From NCBI GenBank assembly GCA_049975425.1, contig JBNGDI010000005.1:62001-126000 (forward strand): a DNA stretch of 64,000 nt, read 5' to 3'. This document shows positions 34,424-42,820 of this stretch, piece by piece (the stretch's first letter is position 1; every line of letters starts with the position of its first letter). The position numbers and the translations under genes are program-made. Origin of the DNA: HyVt-105 sp049975425. Lineage in GTDB: Bacteria > Bacteroidota > Bacteroidia > Bacteroidales > VadinHA17. Below the pieces are notes generated by a model. It worked only from the letters and a program-made list of their open reading frames with translations. It was not told the DNA's origin and made no database searches.

Positions 34424-35542
34424 ATGACACGAATCATTAAGCGCGGGTTTTTTCAAATCAAACGAAAAGTGACGGGTCTTCTTGTTTTAACCGGTTTGTT
34501 TTTCGTTTTCCTTCCACCAGTTCATGCTCAGGAAAACGGGCCTTACCGGGTGAGGACGGTGGTGATCGATCCCGGTCACGGAGGAAGGGATCCCGGGGCC
34601 CTTGGGAAACGCAGCAGGGAAAAGGACATTGCTCTGGCTATTTCGCTGAAGCTGGGAAAATACATTGAGCAGAACATAGACGATGTAAAGGTGATATACA
34701 CACGCAACCGCGATGTATTTGTTGAGCTCGATAAGAGGGCTGAAATAGCCAACGAAAATAAAGCCGACCTCTTCATTTCCATTCATGCCAACGGGCTCAG
34801 TAATTCCCGCGTATACGGAGCCGAAACCTTTGTGATGGGACTGCATACCAACGAAAGGAACCTGGAAATAGCCATGAAAGAAAATGCGGTGATCACACTG
34901 GAAGAAGACTACACAAGCCGCTACCAGGGATATGATCCGCATTCGGCCGAATCGTTTATCATTTTCAATCTGATGCAGAATAAACACCTGGAGCAAAGCC
35001 TTCATTTCGCATCCTGTGTACAGAATCAGTTCAGCGAAAGAGCCAGGCGACATGACCGGGGGGTAAAACAGGCAGGTTTCATAGTACTCTGGATGACCAC
35101 CATGCCCAGTGTGCTGATAGAAGTGGGATTTGTTTCAAATCCTCAGGAAGAGGCTTATCTGATGTCGGAACAGGGACAGGATTATCTTGCCTCGGCTATT
35201 TTCCGGGCATTCAGGGATTACAAGCAGTCAATCGAAAGCCGCGAGGAAATGGCATTTTCCCAGGCCGAAGCCCTGTCACGCAGAGGGGTACGGTACAAAG
35301 TACAGGTTGCCGCTTCGGGAAAACGTATCTCCCTTGACCACGAAATGTTCAGCGGTTTCTCCCATGTGGAAGAATTCACCGGCAACGGCCTGTACAAATA
35401 TGCCGTGGGCGAGGAAACTGATTACCGGCAGATAGTGGAATTCAGCCGATCAGTGAGGGAACGATTCCCCGACGCCTTTGTTATTGCCGTACGCGACACC
35501 ACGGTTATTCCCCTGTCAGATGCACTCAGGCAAACGGAATAA
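34424..35542 (+). CDS. N-acetylmuramoyl-L-alanine amidase
   Basis: 372 residues from the ATG at 34424; the frame is open further upstream but those codons overlap the start of lptD and look non-coding. Signal peptide or anchor at about 16-35 (LLVLTGLFFVFLPPVHAQ). The Amidase_3 catalytic domain (about 42-270) shows the zinc and catalytic residues: His52 in DPGHGGRDPGA, Glu66 in SREKDIAL, His in FISIHANGLS and Glu in LIEVGFVSN. The enzyme cleaves the peptide stem from MurNAc and acts in daughter-cell separation. The C-terminal 90 residues (YKVQVAASGKRI, FTGNGLYKYAVGE) resemble a SPOR domain that binds denuded septal glycan. It is followed after 27 bp by the MlaD-like gene. Confidence 0.9.
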   Translation: MTRIIKRGFFQIKRKVTGLLVLTGLFFVFLPPVHAQENGPYRVRTVVIDPGHGGRDPGALGKRSREKDIALAISLKLGKYIEQNIDDVKVIYTRNRDVFVELDKRAEIANENKADLFISIHANGLSNSRVYGAETFVMGLHTNERNLEIAMKENAVITLEEDYTSRYQGYDPHSAESFIIFNLMQNKHLEQSLHFASCVQNQFSERARRHDRGVKQAGFIVLWMTTMPSVLIEVGFVSNPQEEAYLMSEQGQDYLASAIFRAFRDYKQSIESREEMAFSQAEALSRRGVRYKVQVAASGKRISLDHEMFSGFSHVEEFTGNGLYKYAVGEETDYRQIVEFSRSVRERFPDAFVIAVRDTTVIPLSDALRQTE

Positions 35543-35569
35543 CCTTCCTGAATATAAAAAAATGCAACC

Positions 35570-36550
35570 ATGAAAATTGCCAGAGAAGTAAAAATCGGTG
35601 TTTTCGTTATTATGGTGGTGGCCTCCTTTGTGTGGGGCTACAGCTTCCTCAAGGGGAAAAATGTGTTCAAACCGGGGACTGCCTACTATGTGGTATACGA
35701 CAAGGTTAACGGACTGACCGAATCAAGTCCGGTTCTGGTAAACGGATTCAAAGTAGGCCAGGTAAGTTATCTTGACCTGATGCCCGACGGATCGGGCAGG
35801 CTCCTTGCCCGGATCTGGATGGAAAAAGATTTTCGCATTCCAAAAAACACGGTGGCCCAGATATACAGTGCCGATTTAATGGGAAGCAAGGCGATCAGGC
35901 TGAATCTGTCGGCATCCAGTGAATTTCACCTGCCGGGCGATACCCTGGCCAGCGACATTGAAGGTAGCCTGCAGGAACAGGTGAGCATTGAAATGCTTCC
36001 ACTGAAACACAAGGCAGAAAACCTGCTCCTTTCGATAGACTCGGTGATGGCCGTTATCCAGACCACCTTTAACCAGGATTTCCGGGATAATTTTTCCGTA
36101 AGCTTTGAAAAGATCAGGAGCACTATTGCCAGCCTCAACCGGTCGATGTACACCCTGGATACCCTGATCACCAATGAAGACGGCTCCATTTTCCAGATTT
36201 TGAACGATACCCGTTCGCTTACAGCCGAAATGGAAGCCAATAAAAAAGACATGACACGGATCGTTCAGAATCTCCGGTCCATCAGCGATTCCCTTGCAGC
36301 AGCCAACATTACTACTGCCATTGAAAACCTCAGCCTGACATTGAACCAAACTCAGACCCTGCTGAGCCGGATCAATAGCGGAGAAGGAACCATGGGGCAG
36401 CTTATGGTAAACGACACCCTGTACCGAAACCTGGAAGGAGCCACGCGTGAACTGGAACAATTGCTGGCCGACCTGAAAGCCCATCCGAAACGGTATGTTC
36501 GTTTTTCACTGATCGATTTCGGAAAAGACCGAACCGAAAAAGAAAAATAG
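35570..36550 (+). CDS. MlaD/MCE-family lipid transport protein
   Basis: 326 residues. A single N-terminal membrane helix (VKIGVFVIMVVASFVWGYSF) is followed by one MCE domain (about 38-115, NGLTESSPVLVNGFKVGQV, SADLMGSKAIRL), then about 200 residues of helical, coiled-coil-forming sequence with regularly spaced Thr/Leu/Asn (LTLNQTQTLLSRINSGEGTM). MCE proteins form hexameric rings with the permease MlaE and ATPase MlaF and move phospholipids between membranes. Neither partner is encoded next to it, so it is an orphan locus. The gene follows the amidase closely and ends ahead of a hairpin without a U-tract (36617-36639). Confidence 0.9.
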   Translation: MKIAREVKIGVFVIMVVASFVWGYSFLKGKNVFKPGTAYYVVYDKVNGLTESSPVLVNGFKVGQVSYLDLMPDGSGRLLARIWMEKDFRIPKNTVAQIYSADLMGSKAIRLNLSASSEFHLPGDTLASDIEGSLQEQVSIEMLPLKHKAENLLLSIDSVMAVIQTTFNQDFRDNFSVSFEKIRSTIASLNRSMYTLDTLITNEDGSIFQILNDTRSLTAEMEANKKDMTRIVQNLRSISDSLAAANITTAIENLSLTLNQTQTLLSRINSGEGTMGQLMVNDTLYRNLEGATRELEQLLADLKAHPKRYVRFSLIDFGKDRTEKEK

Positions 36551-36917
36551 CCGCCAAATAAAAATTCCTGTTTCCCTGTATTTTTGACTGCCTTTTATTT
36601 TTTGTTGACGAAGGAAAACCGGAAAATTTATTTCCGGTTCCCGTTACCCCCGGTCCTTCATCTGTTCCTTCATGTAAACGGAATAATCATTTCACATTCA
36701 AGTTTTTAACCAGATACTACGTAATAATTTGATAATCAAATATTTATATAACATTAATTTTTTGTAAAAAAATTTAATTTTTAATTGAATGATAATAAAA
36801 GCAATAGGAGATTTTCGATAAATACAACAGCAATTTGATTTTTTTTTTACCATTTTTTTAACAAAATTGCTTTTACTTCTGTGCAACCACGTATAATCTG
36901 TAAGATTCTATTAATCA
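36551..36917. other. AT-rich intergenic region upstream of dnaA
   Basis: This 367-bp gap holds no gene. It contains a perfect 9-bp inverted repeat AACCGGAAA/TTTCCGGTT (36617-36639), then about 170 bp of very AT-rich sequence (36700-36870) with T-runs and the word ATACTACGTAATAA. No TTATNCACA-type DnaA box was found on either strand. It probably contains the dnaA promoter, although no clean -33/-7 pair could be assigned (TACTTCTG at 36874 is the nearest -7 match). Confidence 0.55.
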
Positions 36918-38351
36918 ATGAGTAACAAGTATCAGCTTGTCTGGGAGAATTGTCTGAAAGTCATCCGGGATAATGTACCGTCCATCAGTTACCGTACCTG
37001 GTTCGAACCGATCATTCCATTGAAACTGGAAAACAATATCCTGACCATTCAGGTGCCCAGTCCTTTCTTTTATGAATATCTGGAAGAACAGTACATCGAT
37101 CTGCTGAAAAAGACACTTCGCAAGGAACTGGGCGCCGATGCCAAGCTGGAATACTCCATTGTAATGGAAAACAATCATTTCAACAACAACAACAAGCCGT
37201 ACACGGTACGATATCCCACCAAAAACAAATCGGAACTCAAGAACAAGCCGCTTTCCATTCCCTTCGAAACGGAGGAGGGCACCATTAAAAATCCATTCAT
37301 CATCCCCGGCATTAAAAAACTGCATGTCGACCCCCAGTTAAACCCCGATTACTCTTTTGTAAATTTCGTTGAAGGAGAATGCAACCGCCTGGCAAGGTCG
37401 GCCGGTTACGCCGTGGGGAACAAACCGGGGGGAACCGCATTTAACCCCCTGCTGATATACGGGGATTCGGGGCTGGGAAAAACGCACCTGGCGCAGGCCA
37501 TAGGTATCCATGCCAAGGAAAAACACCCCGAACTGACGGTTCTTTATGTCAATGCCAACAAATTCCAGACTCAGTACGTGGAATCGGTGCGTAACAACAA
37601 CCGGAACGATTTTATCCATTTCTACCAGATGATCGACCTGCTGATAATCGACGATGTGCACGAATTTGCAGGAAAAGAAAAAACCCAGGATACCTTCTTC
37701 CATATCTTTAACCACCTGCACCAGTCGGGAAAGCAGCTGGTCCTTACCTCCGACAAACCCCCGGTTGAACTGCAGGGGCTGGAGCAGAGGCTGTTGTCGA
37801 GGTTCAAGTGGGGACTTTCGGCCGATTTGCAGTCCCCTGATTTTGAAACCCGTATGGCTATCCTGAAGAACAAGATATACAACGACGGCATCGATATGCC
37901 CGAAGAAGTGCTGGAATACATTGCCACCCACATTTCCACCAATATCCGTGAACTGGAGGGTGCGCTGATCTCCCTGCTGGCCCAGTCCACACTGAACAAA
38001 AAAGAAATCACCCTCGACCTGGCCCGCCAGATGATCGATAAGCTGATCAAGAGTACCCGGCGCGAAATATCCATCGACTACATCCAGAAAGTGGTTTGCG
38101 ATTATTTCAATATTGCCATTGATCTGATCCAGAGCCGCACCCGCAAGCGTGAAATCGTTCAGGCAAGACAGGTGGCCATGTACTTTTCGAAAAATCTCAC
38201 CAAAGCATCTCTGGCCACCATCGGCTCACAGATCGGGGGAAAAGATCACGCCACCGTGCTGCATGCATGCAAAACGGTAAACAACCTGATCGATACCGAT
38301 AAACGTTTCAGACTTCAGATGCAGGAAATTGAAAAGAAGCTGAAAATGTAG
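36918..38351 (+). CDS. dnaA: Chromosomal replication initiator DnaA
   Basis: 477 residues. DnaA is the AAA+ ATPase that unwinds the origin. Domain I (1-80) has YRTWFEPI; domain II is a short variable linker (about 85-135, NNHFNNNNK); domain III carries Walker A GDSGLGKT at 182-189 and Walker B LLIIDDVHEF, plus sensor motifs (LLSRFKWGL); domain IV has the DNA-binding signature GGKDHATVLHACKTV. Length and order are normal. The start MSNKYQLVWENCLKVIRD is canonical. It is not beside dnaN, recF or gyrB, unlike many other phyla; a DMT permease follows after 42 bp. Confidence 0.97.
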   Translation: MSNKYQLVWENCLKVIRDNVPSISYRTWFEPIIPLKLENNILTIQVPSPFFYEYLEEQYIDLLKKTLRKELGADAKLEYSIVMENNHFNNNNKPYTVRYPTKNKSELKNKPLSIPFETEEGTIKNPFIIPGIKKLHVDPQLNPDYSFVNFVEGECNRLARSAGYAVGNKPGGTAFNPLLIYGDSGLGKTHLAQAIGIHAKEKHPELTVLYVNANKFQTQYVESVRNNNRNDFIHFYQMIDLLIIDDVHEFAGKEKTQDTFFHIFNHLHQSGKQLVLTSDKPPVELQGLEQRLLSRFKWGLSADLQSPDFETRMAILKNKIYNDGIDMPEEVLEYIATHISTNIRELEGALISLLAQSTLNKKEITLDLARQMIDKLIKSTRREISIDYIQKVVCDYFNIAIDLIQSRTRKREIVQARQVAMYFSKNLTKASLATIGSQIGGKDHATVLHACKTVNNLIDTDKRFRLQMQEIEKKLKM

Positions 38352-38393
38352 ACATCTTTTATATTTTTACAGCTCATTCATCCTGCATCATCC

Positions 38394-39257
38394 ATGCATT
38401 ACCTGATCCTCAGCATCCTTTCTTCCTCATGTATCATTCTGGTCTTCAACCGGCTGGATAAATACGGCATCAGAACATTTCATGCCATTGCAGTAAATTA
38501 CGTTTTCGCCACACTGCTGGGATGGATCCTGATCGGGTGGAAAAATATTCCGGTTCATTTTTCGGGCAACGAATTTCTTCCCCTGGCCGCCACCATCGGG
38601 GTCCTTTTTGTAGTAATGTTTTATGTGATAGGCCTCACAGCCAGAAAATCGGGCGTTACTGTAACCGCCGTTGCCAGCAGGCTCAGTGTCATCATCCCCA
38701 TCTGCTTCTCTATTATTTTCTACCGTGAAACCCTTGGCTGGATCAAAATAGCCGGCATAGTGCTGGCCCTCCCTGCCCTGGTGCTGACTTCCGTGAAAAA
38801 CCGGCTTCCCCATATGGAGAAACTGGTGATATTCCTGCCCTTTATTCTGTTCCTGGGCACCGGCCTTACCGATACCCTGGTCAAATTCACCCAGCAGCAG
38901 TATCTTACAGGTAACCAGCCCTATGTTTTCTCCACCCTGGTATTTTTCACTTCCCTGATCACCGCTTCCCTGACCATCGCTGTCAGGTTCAGTTCGAACC
39001 GCGCCCTGTTCCGCACCAGAACCTTCGTGGCCGGGGGACTTCTGGGCATCTTTAACTTTTCCTCCCTGTTCTTTTTCGTTCAGGCCCTCAACCATGCCCC
39101 TTTCGACAGTTCAGTCATTTTCGGAATGAACCACCTGGGCATCATTCTTCTTACTTTCTTTTCGGGCATCCTCCTGTTCAGGGAAAAGATCACCCGCCTG
39201 AACCTGAGCGGTCTCATTCTGGCCTGCATTTCCATCACACTCCTTTACTATGCCTGA
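38394..39257 (+). CDS. EamA/DMT-superfamily permease
   Basis: 287 residues with about ten predicted membrane helices in two five-helix halves, the EamA layout (MHYLILSILSSSCIILVF, FLPLAATIGVLFVVMFYVIG, GLILACISITLLYYA). Each half ends with the family's charged loop before the last helix (ETLGWIKIAGIVLALPALV, EKITRLNLSGLILACIS). Drug/metabolite transporters export amino acids, nucleobases or other small molecules; the substrate cannot be told. Its last eight bases overlap the next gene's start, so the pair is translationally coupled. Confidence 0.85.
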   Translation: MHYLILSILSSSCIILVFNRLDKYGIRTFHAIAVNYVFATLLGWILIGWKNIPVHFSGNEFLPLAATIGVLFVVMFYVIGLTARKSGVTVTAVASRLSVIIPICFSIIFYRETLGWIKIAGIVLALPALVLTSVKNRLPHMEKLVIFLPFILFLGTGLTDTLVKFTQQQYLTGNQPYVFSTLVFFTSLITASLTIAVRFSSNRALFRTRTFVAGGLLGIFNFSSLFFFVQALNHAPFDSSVIFGMNHLGIILLTFFSGILLFREKITRLNLSGLILACISITLLYYA

Positions 39258-39867
39258 ACCCGACAGCTATCTGACCTTATCAGCCCCTTCCTCCGGGCTA
39301 TACAAAGAGAAGGGAAGCAAGTTTCTTTCATTTGCATTTCCGGTAAAGAATGAGCAGGAAATAAAAGAAACTGTCGACCGCCTCAGGAAAGAATATCACG
39401 ATGCCCGCCACCATTGCTATGCATTCCGCATTACCGGTGAGGGTGGAATACGGGAAGGGATGCACGACGACGGGGAACCGGGTCATTCGGCAGGCCGGCC
39501 CATTCTCAGGCAGATCGTTTCGTTCAACCTGGTAAATATTCTGGTAGTTGTGGTGAGATATTTCGGAGGAGTGCTGCTGGGAGTTGGCGGCCTGATGCAT
39601 GCCTACAAAACGGCCGCCCGGGATGCACTGGAGAATGCCTCGATCCGACGGGTGGAACCCGAGGACCGGTTCGAGGTACTATTTGGTTACGATGACCTTT
39701 CCCTGGTTATGAAGGTGCTGGATGAGGAACAGGTGCGCATTGAACATCAGTTTTTTGACCGGGGCGGACGCATTGTTTTTTCCGTACCGAGGAAAAAGAG
39801 TGAAAGCTGCATTTCAAGGCTGAACAGCCTGCCTGCCCGGAGTGTTCGGGTAAGGCAGTCAGAATAG
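39250..39867 (+). CDS. yigZ: IMPACT/YigZ family protein
   Basis: 205 residues with an UPF0029 (Impact) N-terminal domain (KEKGSKFLSFAFPV, HHCYAFRI, DDGEPGHSAGRPIL, VVVRYFGGVLLGVGGLMHAY) and a C-terminal ferredoxin-like domain (about 135-200). Family members fold like the ribosome-associated domain of elongation factor G; YigZ is reported as a possible peptidase-like or translation-related protein, and the function is not settled. It overlaps the upstream permease gene by eight bases. It is 122 bp ahead of pyrB and is not expected to be in the same transcript because pyrB has its own -7 element. Confidence 0.87.
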   Translation: MPEPDSYLTLSAPSSGLYKEKGSKFLSFAFPVKNEQEIKETVDRLRKEYHDARHHCYAFRITGEGGIREGMHDDGEPGHSAGRPILRQIVSFNLVNILVVVVRYFGGVLLGVGGLMHAYKTAARDALENASIRRVEPEDRFEVLFGYDDLSLVMKVLDEEQVRIEHQFFDRGGRIVFSVPRKKSESCISRLNSLPARSVRVRQSE

Positions 39868-39947
39868 CCCCGCCATAAGTCTCTCCGGGCCTTCCGGAAG
39901 TTTTCAATAAATATTAACAGTCGCATCGTTTTAAAGCTGTCCTGCCA

Positions 39948-39955
39948 TATATTTG
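39948..39955 (+). promoter_or_regulatory. Candidate -7 promoter element of pyrBI
   Basis: TATATTTG is a perfect TAnnTTTG, 34 bp upstream of pyrB. The -33 region (around 39925) is not a good TTTG match. An imperfect inverted repeat TTGTTGTAT/AAACACAAC covers the leader just after it. No pyrimidine attenuator with a leader peptide is seen. Confidence 0.5.
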
Positions 39956-39989
39956 TTGTATAAAACACAACAAAAAACCATCCATCCAC

Positions 39990-40907
39990 ATGATCAGGAA
40001 TAAAAGTCTGGTCTCCATTAACGACTACAATAAAGAAGATTATCTGGCCATTCTTGACCTTGCCGAACAGTTTGAAGCCCGGCCTGTCAGGGACATCATG
40101 CAGGGAAAAGTAGTGGCCACCCTTTTTTTCGAACCTTCCACCCGCACCCGGCTGAGTTTTGAAAGTGCCGTGAACCGTCTGGGCGGCAGAATTATCGGTT
40201 TTTCTGAAGCAGGAACATCCAGTGTGACAAAAGGAGAATCACTGAAAGACACCATCAAAACGGTAAGCAATTACTGCGACCTGATTGTCATGCGTCATCC
40301 CATTGAAGGAAGCGCCCGTTACGCCAGCGAGGTATCAGGGGTGCCGGTGATCAATGCAGGCGACGGCGCTAACCAGCATCCCACCCAAACCCTGCTTGAC
40401 CTGTATTCCATCAGGAAAACACAGAAAACCCTTGACAACCTGGTGGTCATCATGGTAGGCGACCTGAAATACGGAAGAACGGTTCACAGCCTTCTCCAGG
40501 CAATGTCGGAATTCAACACCACATTCCATTTTGTATCCCCCGACGAACTGAAAATGCCCGGAGAATACAAGATGCATCTGGATAATCTGGGGCTGAAATA
40601 TTATGAACACAAAGATTTCACCGACATTCTCCCTGAGGCAGACATTGTATACATGACCCGTGTGCAGAAGGAAAGATTTTCCGATCCCATGGATTATGAA
40701 AAGGTAAAAAATGTATATGTCCTTCGCAACAACATGCTCGAACAAACCAAACCCAACATGAAGATCCTGCATCCCTTGCCCAGGGTGAATGAAATAACCG
40801 AAGATGTGGATGATAACATGAAAGCCTATTATTTCACCCAGGCACTGAACGGAGTTTACACACGACAGGCCATTATCTGTTCCATTCTGGGACTGGAGCA
40901 AAAGTAA
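39990..40907 (+). CDS. pyrB: Aspartate carbamoyltransferase, catalytic chain
   Basis: 305 residues. It joins carbamoyl phosphate and L-aspartate, the committed step of pyrimidine synthesis. The carbamoyl-phosphate site FFEPSTRTRLSFE is at 46-58. Other sites are VTKGESLKDTIKTV (80s loop with Ser and Lys), RHPIEGSARY, INAGDGANQHPTQTLLDL and the aspartate-binding MTRVQKERF and LHPLPRVNEI. The set is complete. The regulatory chain is encoded seven bases downstream, so a catalytic/regulatory holoenzyme with allosteric nucleotide control is expected. Confidence 0.97.
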   Translation: MIRNKSLVSINDYNKEDYLAILDLAEQFEARPVRDIMQGKVVATLFFEPSTRTRLSFESAVNRLGGRIIGFSEAGTSSVTKGESLKDTIKTVSNYCDLIVMRHPIEGSARYASEVSGVPVINAGDGANQHPTQTLLDLYSIRKTQKTLDNLVVIMVGDLKYGRTVHSLLQAMSEFNTTFHFVSPDELKMPGEYKMHLDNLGLKYYEHKDFTDILPEADIVYMTRVQKERFSDPMDYEKVKNVYVLRNNMLEQTKPNMKILHPLPRVNEITEDVDDNMKAYYFTQALNGVYTRQAIICSILGLEQK

Positions 40908-40914
40908 CCGCACT

Positions 40915-41376
40915 ATGAAAAAAGACCGGAAACACTTAAGCGTTAGCGCAATAAAAGACGGTACCGTAATCGATCACATCCCGGCGGAAAAGCTGTTCAA
41001 TGTGATCTCCATACTCGGGCTGGACAGCATTCCCAATCAGATCACCTTCGGCACAAATCTCGAAAGTAAAAAGCTGGGCCGGAAAGCGATCATCAAGATC
41101 GCCGACAAATTTTTTAAGGAAACCGAGATCAACAAGATTGCATTGATCGCTCCTACGGCCAAGCTGAATATCATCCGTGATTATGAGGTGGTTGGCAAAC
41201 GTCAGGTGGAGGTGCCTGATGAGATCATCGGCATTGCCCGGTGCATGAACCCGAAGTGCATCACCAATAACGACAGCGTGGTGACCCGTTTCCGGGTTAT
41301 TTCCAAACCCCGGATCTCACTGAAGTGTTATTACTGCGAAAAAATTACCGATCAGGAACACCTGGAAATCCTGTAA
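40915..41376 (+). CDS. pyrI: Aspartate carbamoyltransferase, regulatory chain
   Basis: 153 residues. The N-terminal allosteric domain has VSAIKDGTVIDHIPAEKLF, the nucleotide-binding start of PyrI. The C-terminal zinc domain has the four cysteines Cys110, Cys115, Cys138 and Cys141 (CMNPKC and CYYC). It binds CTP and ATP and links catalytic trimers. It is cotranscribed with pyrB, with a seven-base gap. Convergent DUF4293 ends four bases beyond the stop. Confidence 0.96.
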   Translation: MKKDRKHLSVSAIKDGTVIDHIPAEKLFNVISILGLDSIPNQITFGTNLESKKLGRKAIIKIADKFFKETEINKIALIAPTAKLNIIRDYEVVGKRQVEVPDEIIGIARCMNPKCITNNDSVVTRFRVISKPRISLKCYYCEKITDQEHLEIL

Positions 41377-41380
41377 ACTT

Positions 41381-41836
41381 TTAACGTATTCTTTCATACG
41401 CCCTGACCAGGGCTTCATCCTTCCTGATATTCCGGAATGCCAGGAAGGTAAAAACAGCCGCCACCACAGGAAACACAAAACCCACCTTCAACGCCCACTC
41501 TGCCTGCAGTTCCTTTTGTCCCAGCCAGATATAGTAAGCCATCAATCCTGTACCCCCCAGCAGGATCAGTATCACATAAACCGCCACCCGCATCTGCAGC
41601 ACCCTTCTTTTGTACAGAAAAATATCCACCAGAAGCAAAGTACCCGACAAACCGAACAGGATCAGGAGAGGCAGTGTGTTCATCTGTTGTGTTCCGTCCC
41701 AGCTGAATATCCCCGTCATTTTCAATACATGGACCTCTCCTGATTCGGTCATAAAACGGACCAGGGGGAAATTGAACATGGAAATGATCAACGCCAACGC
41801 CAGCAGCAGAAAGAGAGTCTGGATTCTTTGTATCAT
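41381..41836 (-). CDS. DUF4293 membrane protein
   Basis: 151 residues with four predicted membrane helices (QTLFLLLALALIISMFNF, LPLLILFGLSGTLLLVDIF, VAVYVILILLGGTGLMAYYI, VGFVFPVVAAVFTFLAF). The start MIQRIQTLFLLLA and the helix layout match DUF4293, a family known mainly from Bacteroidota and of unknown function. A short charged tail (NIRKDEALVRAYERIR) is cytoplasmic by the positive-inside pattern. It is 44 bp downstream of the prohibitin-like gene on the same strand and converges on pyrI. Confidence 0.82.
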   Translation of the reverse strand: MIQRIQTLFLLLALALIISMFNFPLVRFMTESGEVHVLKMTGIFSWDGTQQMNTLPLLILFGLSGTLLLVDIFLYKRRVLQMRVAVYVILILLGGTGLMAYYIWLGQKELQAEWALKVGFVFPVVAAVFTFLAFRNIRKDEALVRAYERIR

Positions 41837-41880
41837 CGTACACCCTAACTTAACAGGTTAACCGAAACCGGAAGCTCCGT

Positions 41881-42693
41881 TTAATTGTTTCCCAGAATGA
41901 GTGGCAATCCATCTGCCGTACTGCCAATAACCACCACCTTGGCATTGGGCGACTGAGCAAGCTCAAGGGTGGCATCAATGCCTTTCTGCTTCAGTATCCT
42001 GTCGGTAAGTGAAACATTCACAATCCGGTTGTAATTCGCTATCCCTTTGGCTTCGATCTCCTTTCTTTCGGCTTCAAGCTGTTCCCGTTGATTAACATAT
42101 GTCATGGCCAGGGCTTCCTGTTCACGTGTCAGTTTGTTTTCAATGGCTTTCTTGATATCGTCGGGCAGAATGATCGACCGGATCAGCAGCGCCGTCATCT
42201 GGATATTATTATCCTGAAGAACTTTCCCTGTTTCGGTGATGATGGCATTTTCCACTTCGCTTCTTTTGGTGGAATAAATCTCCTCGGCGGTATAACGACC
42301 GGTCACTTTCCTTACCGATGACCGAACTTCGGGGATCACCAGCGACCTGACAAAATTTTCGCCGAAAATTTCATGAAGATATCCTATGCGCGTGTAAACA
42401 GGATTAAACCTCACGGTTACATCCATTTTGATAGACAGACCATTCTTATCCAGCACATCCATAGTCTCTTCCTGTTGCTGCTCCCTTACATTGTATCTGT
42501 ACAGCTGGTTCCAGGGAGCGATCATTTTCAGCCCCGTACCCAGTACATGGTCCCTTTCCAGCTCTCCGGAAATGGTTTTAAATACCACGGCCCTTTCACC
42601 GGGTTTGATCACATAAAAAATCCTGCTTCCGAAAATAACCAGTAACAGGACCACAACAATCATTGCGATAATGATACTTTTTGAACTTTTCAT
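41881..42693 (-). CDS. Prohibitin-like SPFH/Band 7 protein
   Basis: 270 residues. One N-terminal membrane helix (IIIAMIVVVLLLVIFGSRIF) is followed by a Band 7/SPFH domain (about 28-200: FYVIKPGERAVVFKTISGEL, MDVTVRFNPVYTRIGYLHE, SVRKVTGRYTAEEIYSTKR) and a coiled-coil segment (NKLTREQEALAMTYVNQREQ, LEAERKEIEAKG). Such proteins form large membrane-associated rings, often with FtsH or other proteases, and organise membrane domains. No protease gene is adjacent. The short C-terminal part (AKVVVIGSTADGLPLIL) is typical of the prohibitin subgroup. Confidence 0.9.
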   Translation of the reverse strand: MKSSKSIIIAMIVVVLLLVIFGSRIFYVIKPGERAVVFKTISGELERDHVLGTGLKMIAPWNQLYRYNVREQQQEETMDVLDKNGLSIKMDVTVRFNPVYTRIGYLHEIFGENFVRSLVIPEVRSSVRKVTGRYTAEEIYSTKRSEVENAIITETGKVLQDNNIQMTALLIRSIILPDDIKKAIENKLTREQEALAMTYVNQREQLEAERKEIEAKGIANYNRIVNVSLTDRILKQKGIDATLELAQSPNAKVVVIGSTADGLPLILGNN

Positions 42694-42804
42694 AATTTCT
42701 TATTTTAATCCTGTGAAGATACGCCATTGAGAGAATAATCGCAAGAATAATTGATATGTTCAGGGCACGGTCTGCAGGGTATCGAACATATCGGGGATAA
42801 TATG

Positions 42805-42812
42805 TAATTTTG
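42805..42812 (+). promoter_or_regulatory. Candidate -7 element of the nucleoside phosphorylase gene
   Basis: TAATTTTG is a perfect TAnnTTTG, ending only eight bases before the ATG at 42821. If used, transcription would start almost at the start codon and the mRNA would be nearly leaderless. No -33 TTTG was found at the normal distance. Confidence 0.35.
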
Positions 42813-42820
42813 AAAGAAAA

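Noticed and set aside
36700..36917. Replication origin next to dnaA
   Set aside because: No DnaA boxes were found, and in Bacteroidota dnaA need not be at the origin. AT-richness alone is not enough; kept only as a finding.
39956..39989. Pyrimidine-responsive attenuator before pyrB
   Set aside because: The leader is only about 30 nt, with no leader peptide, U-rich pause site or competing hairpins.
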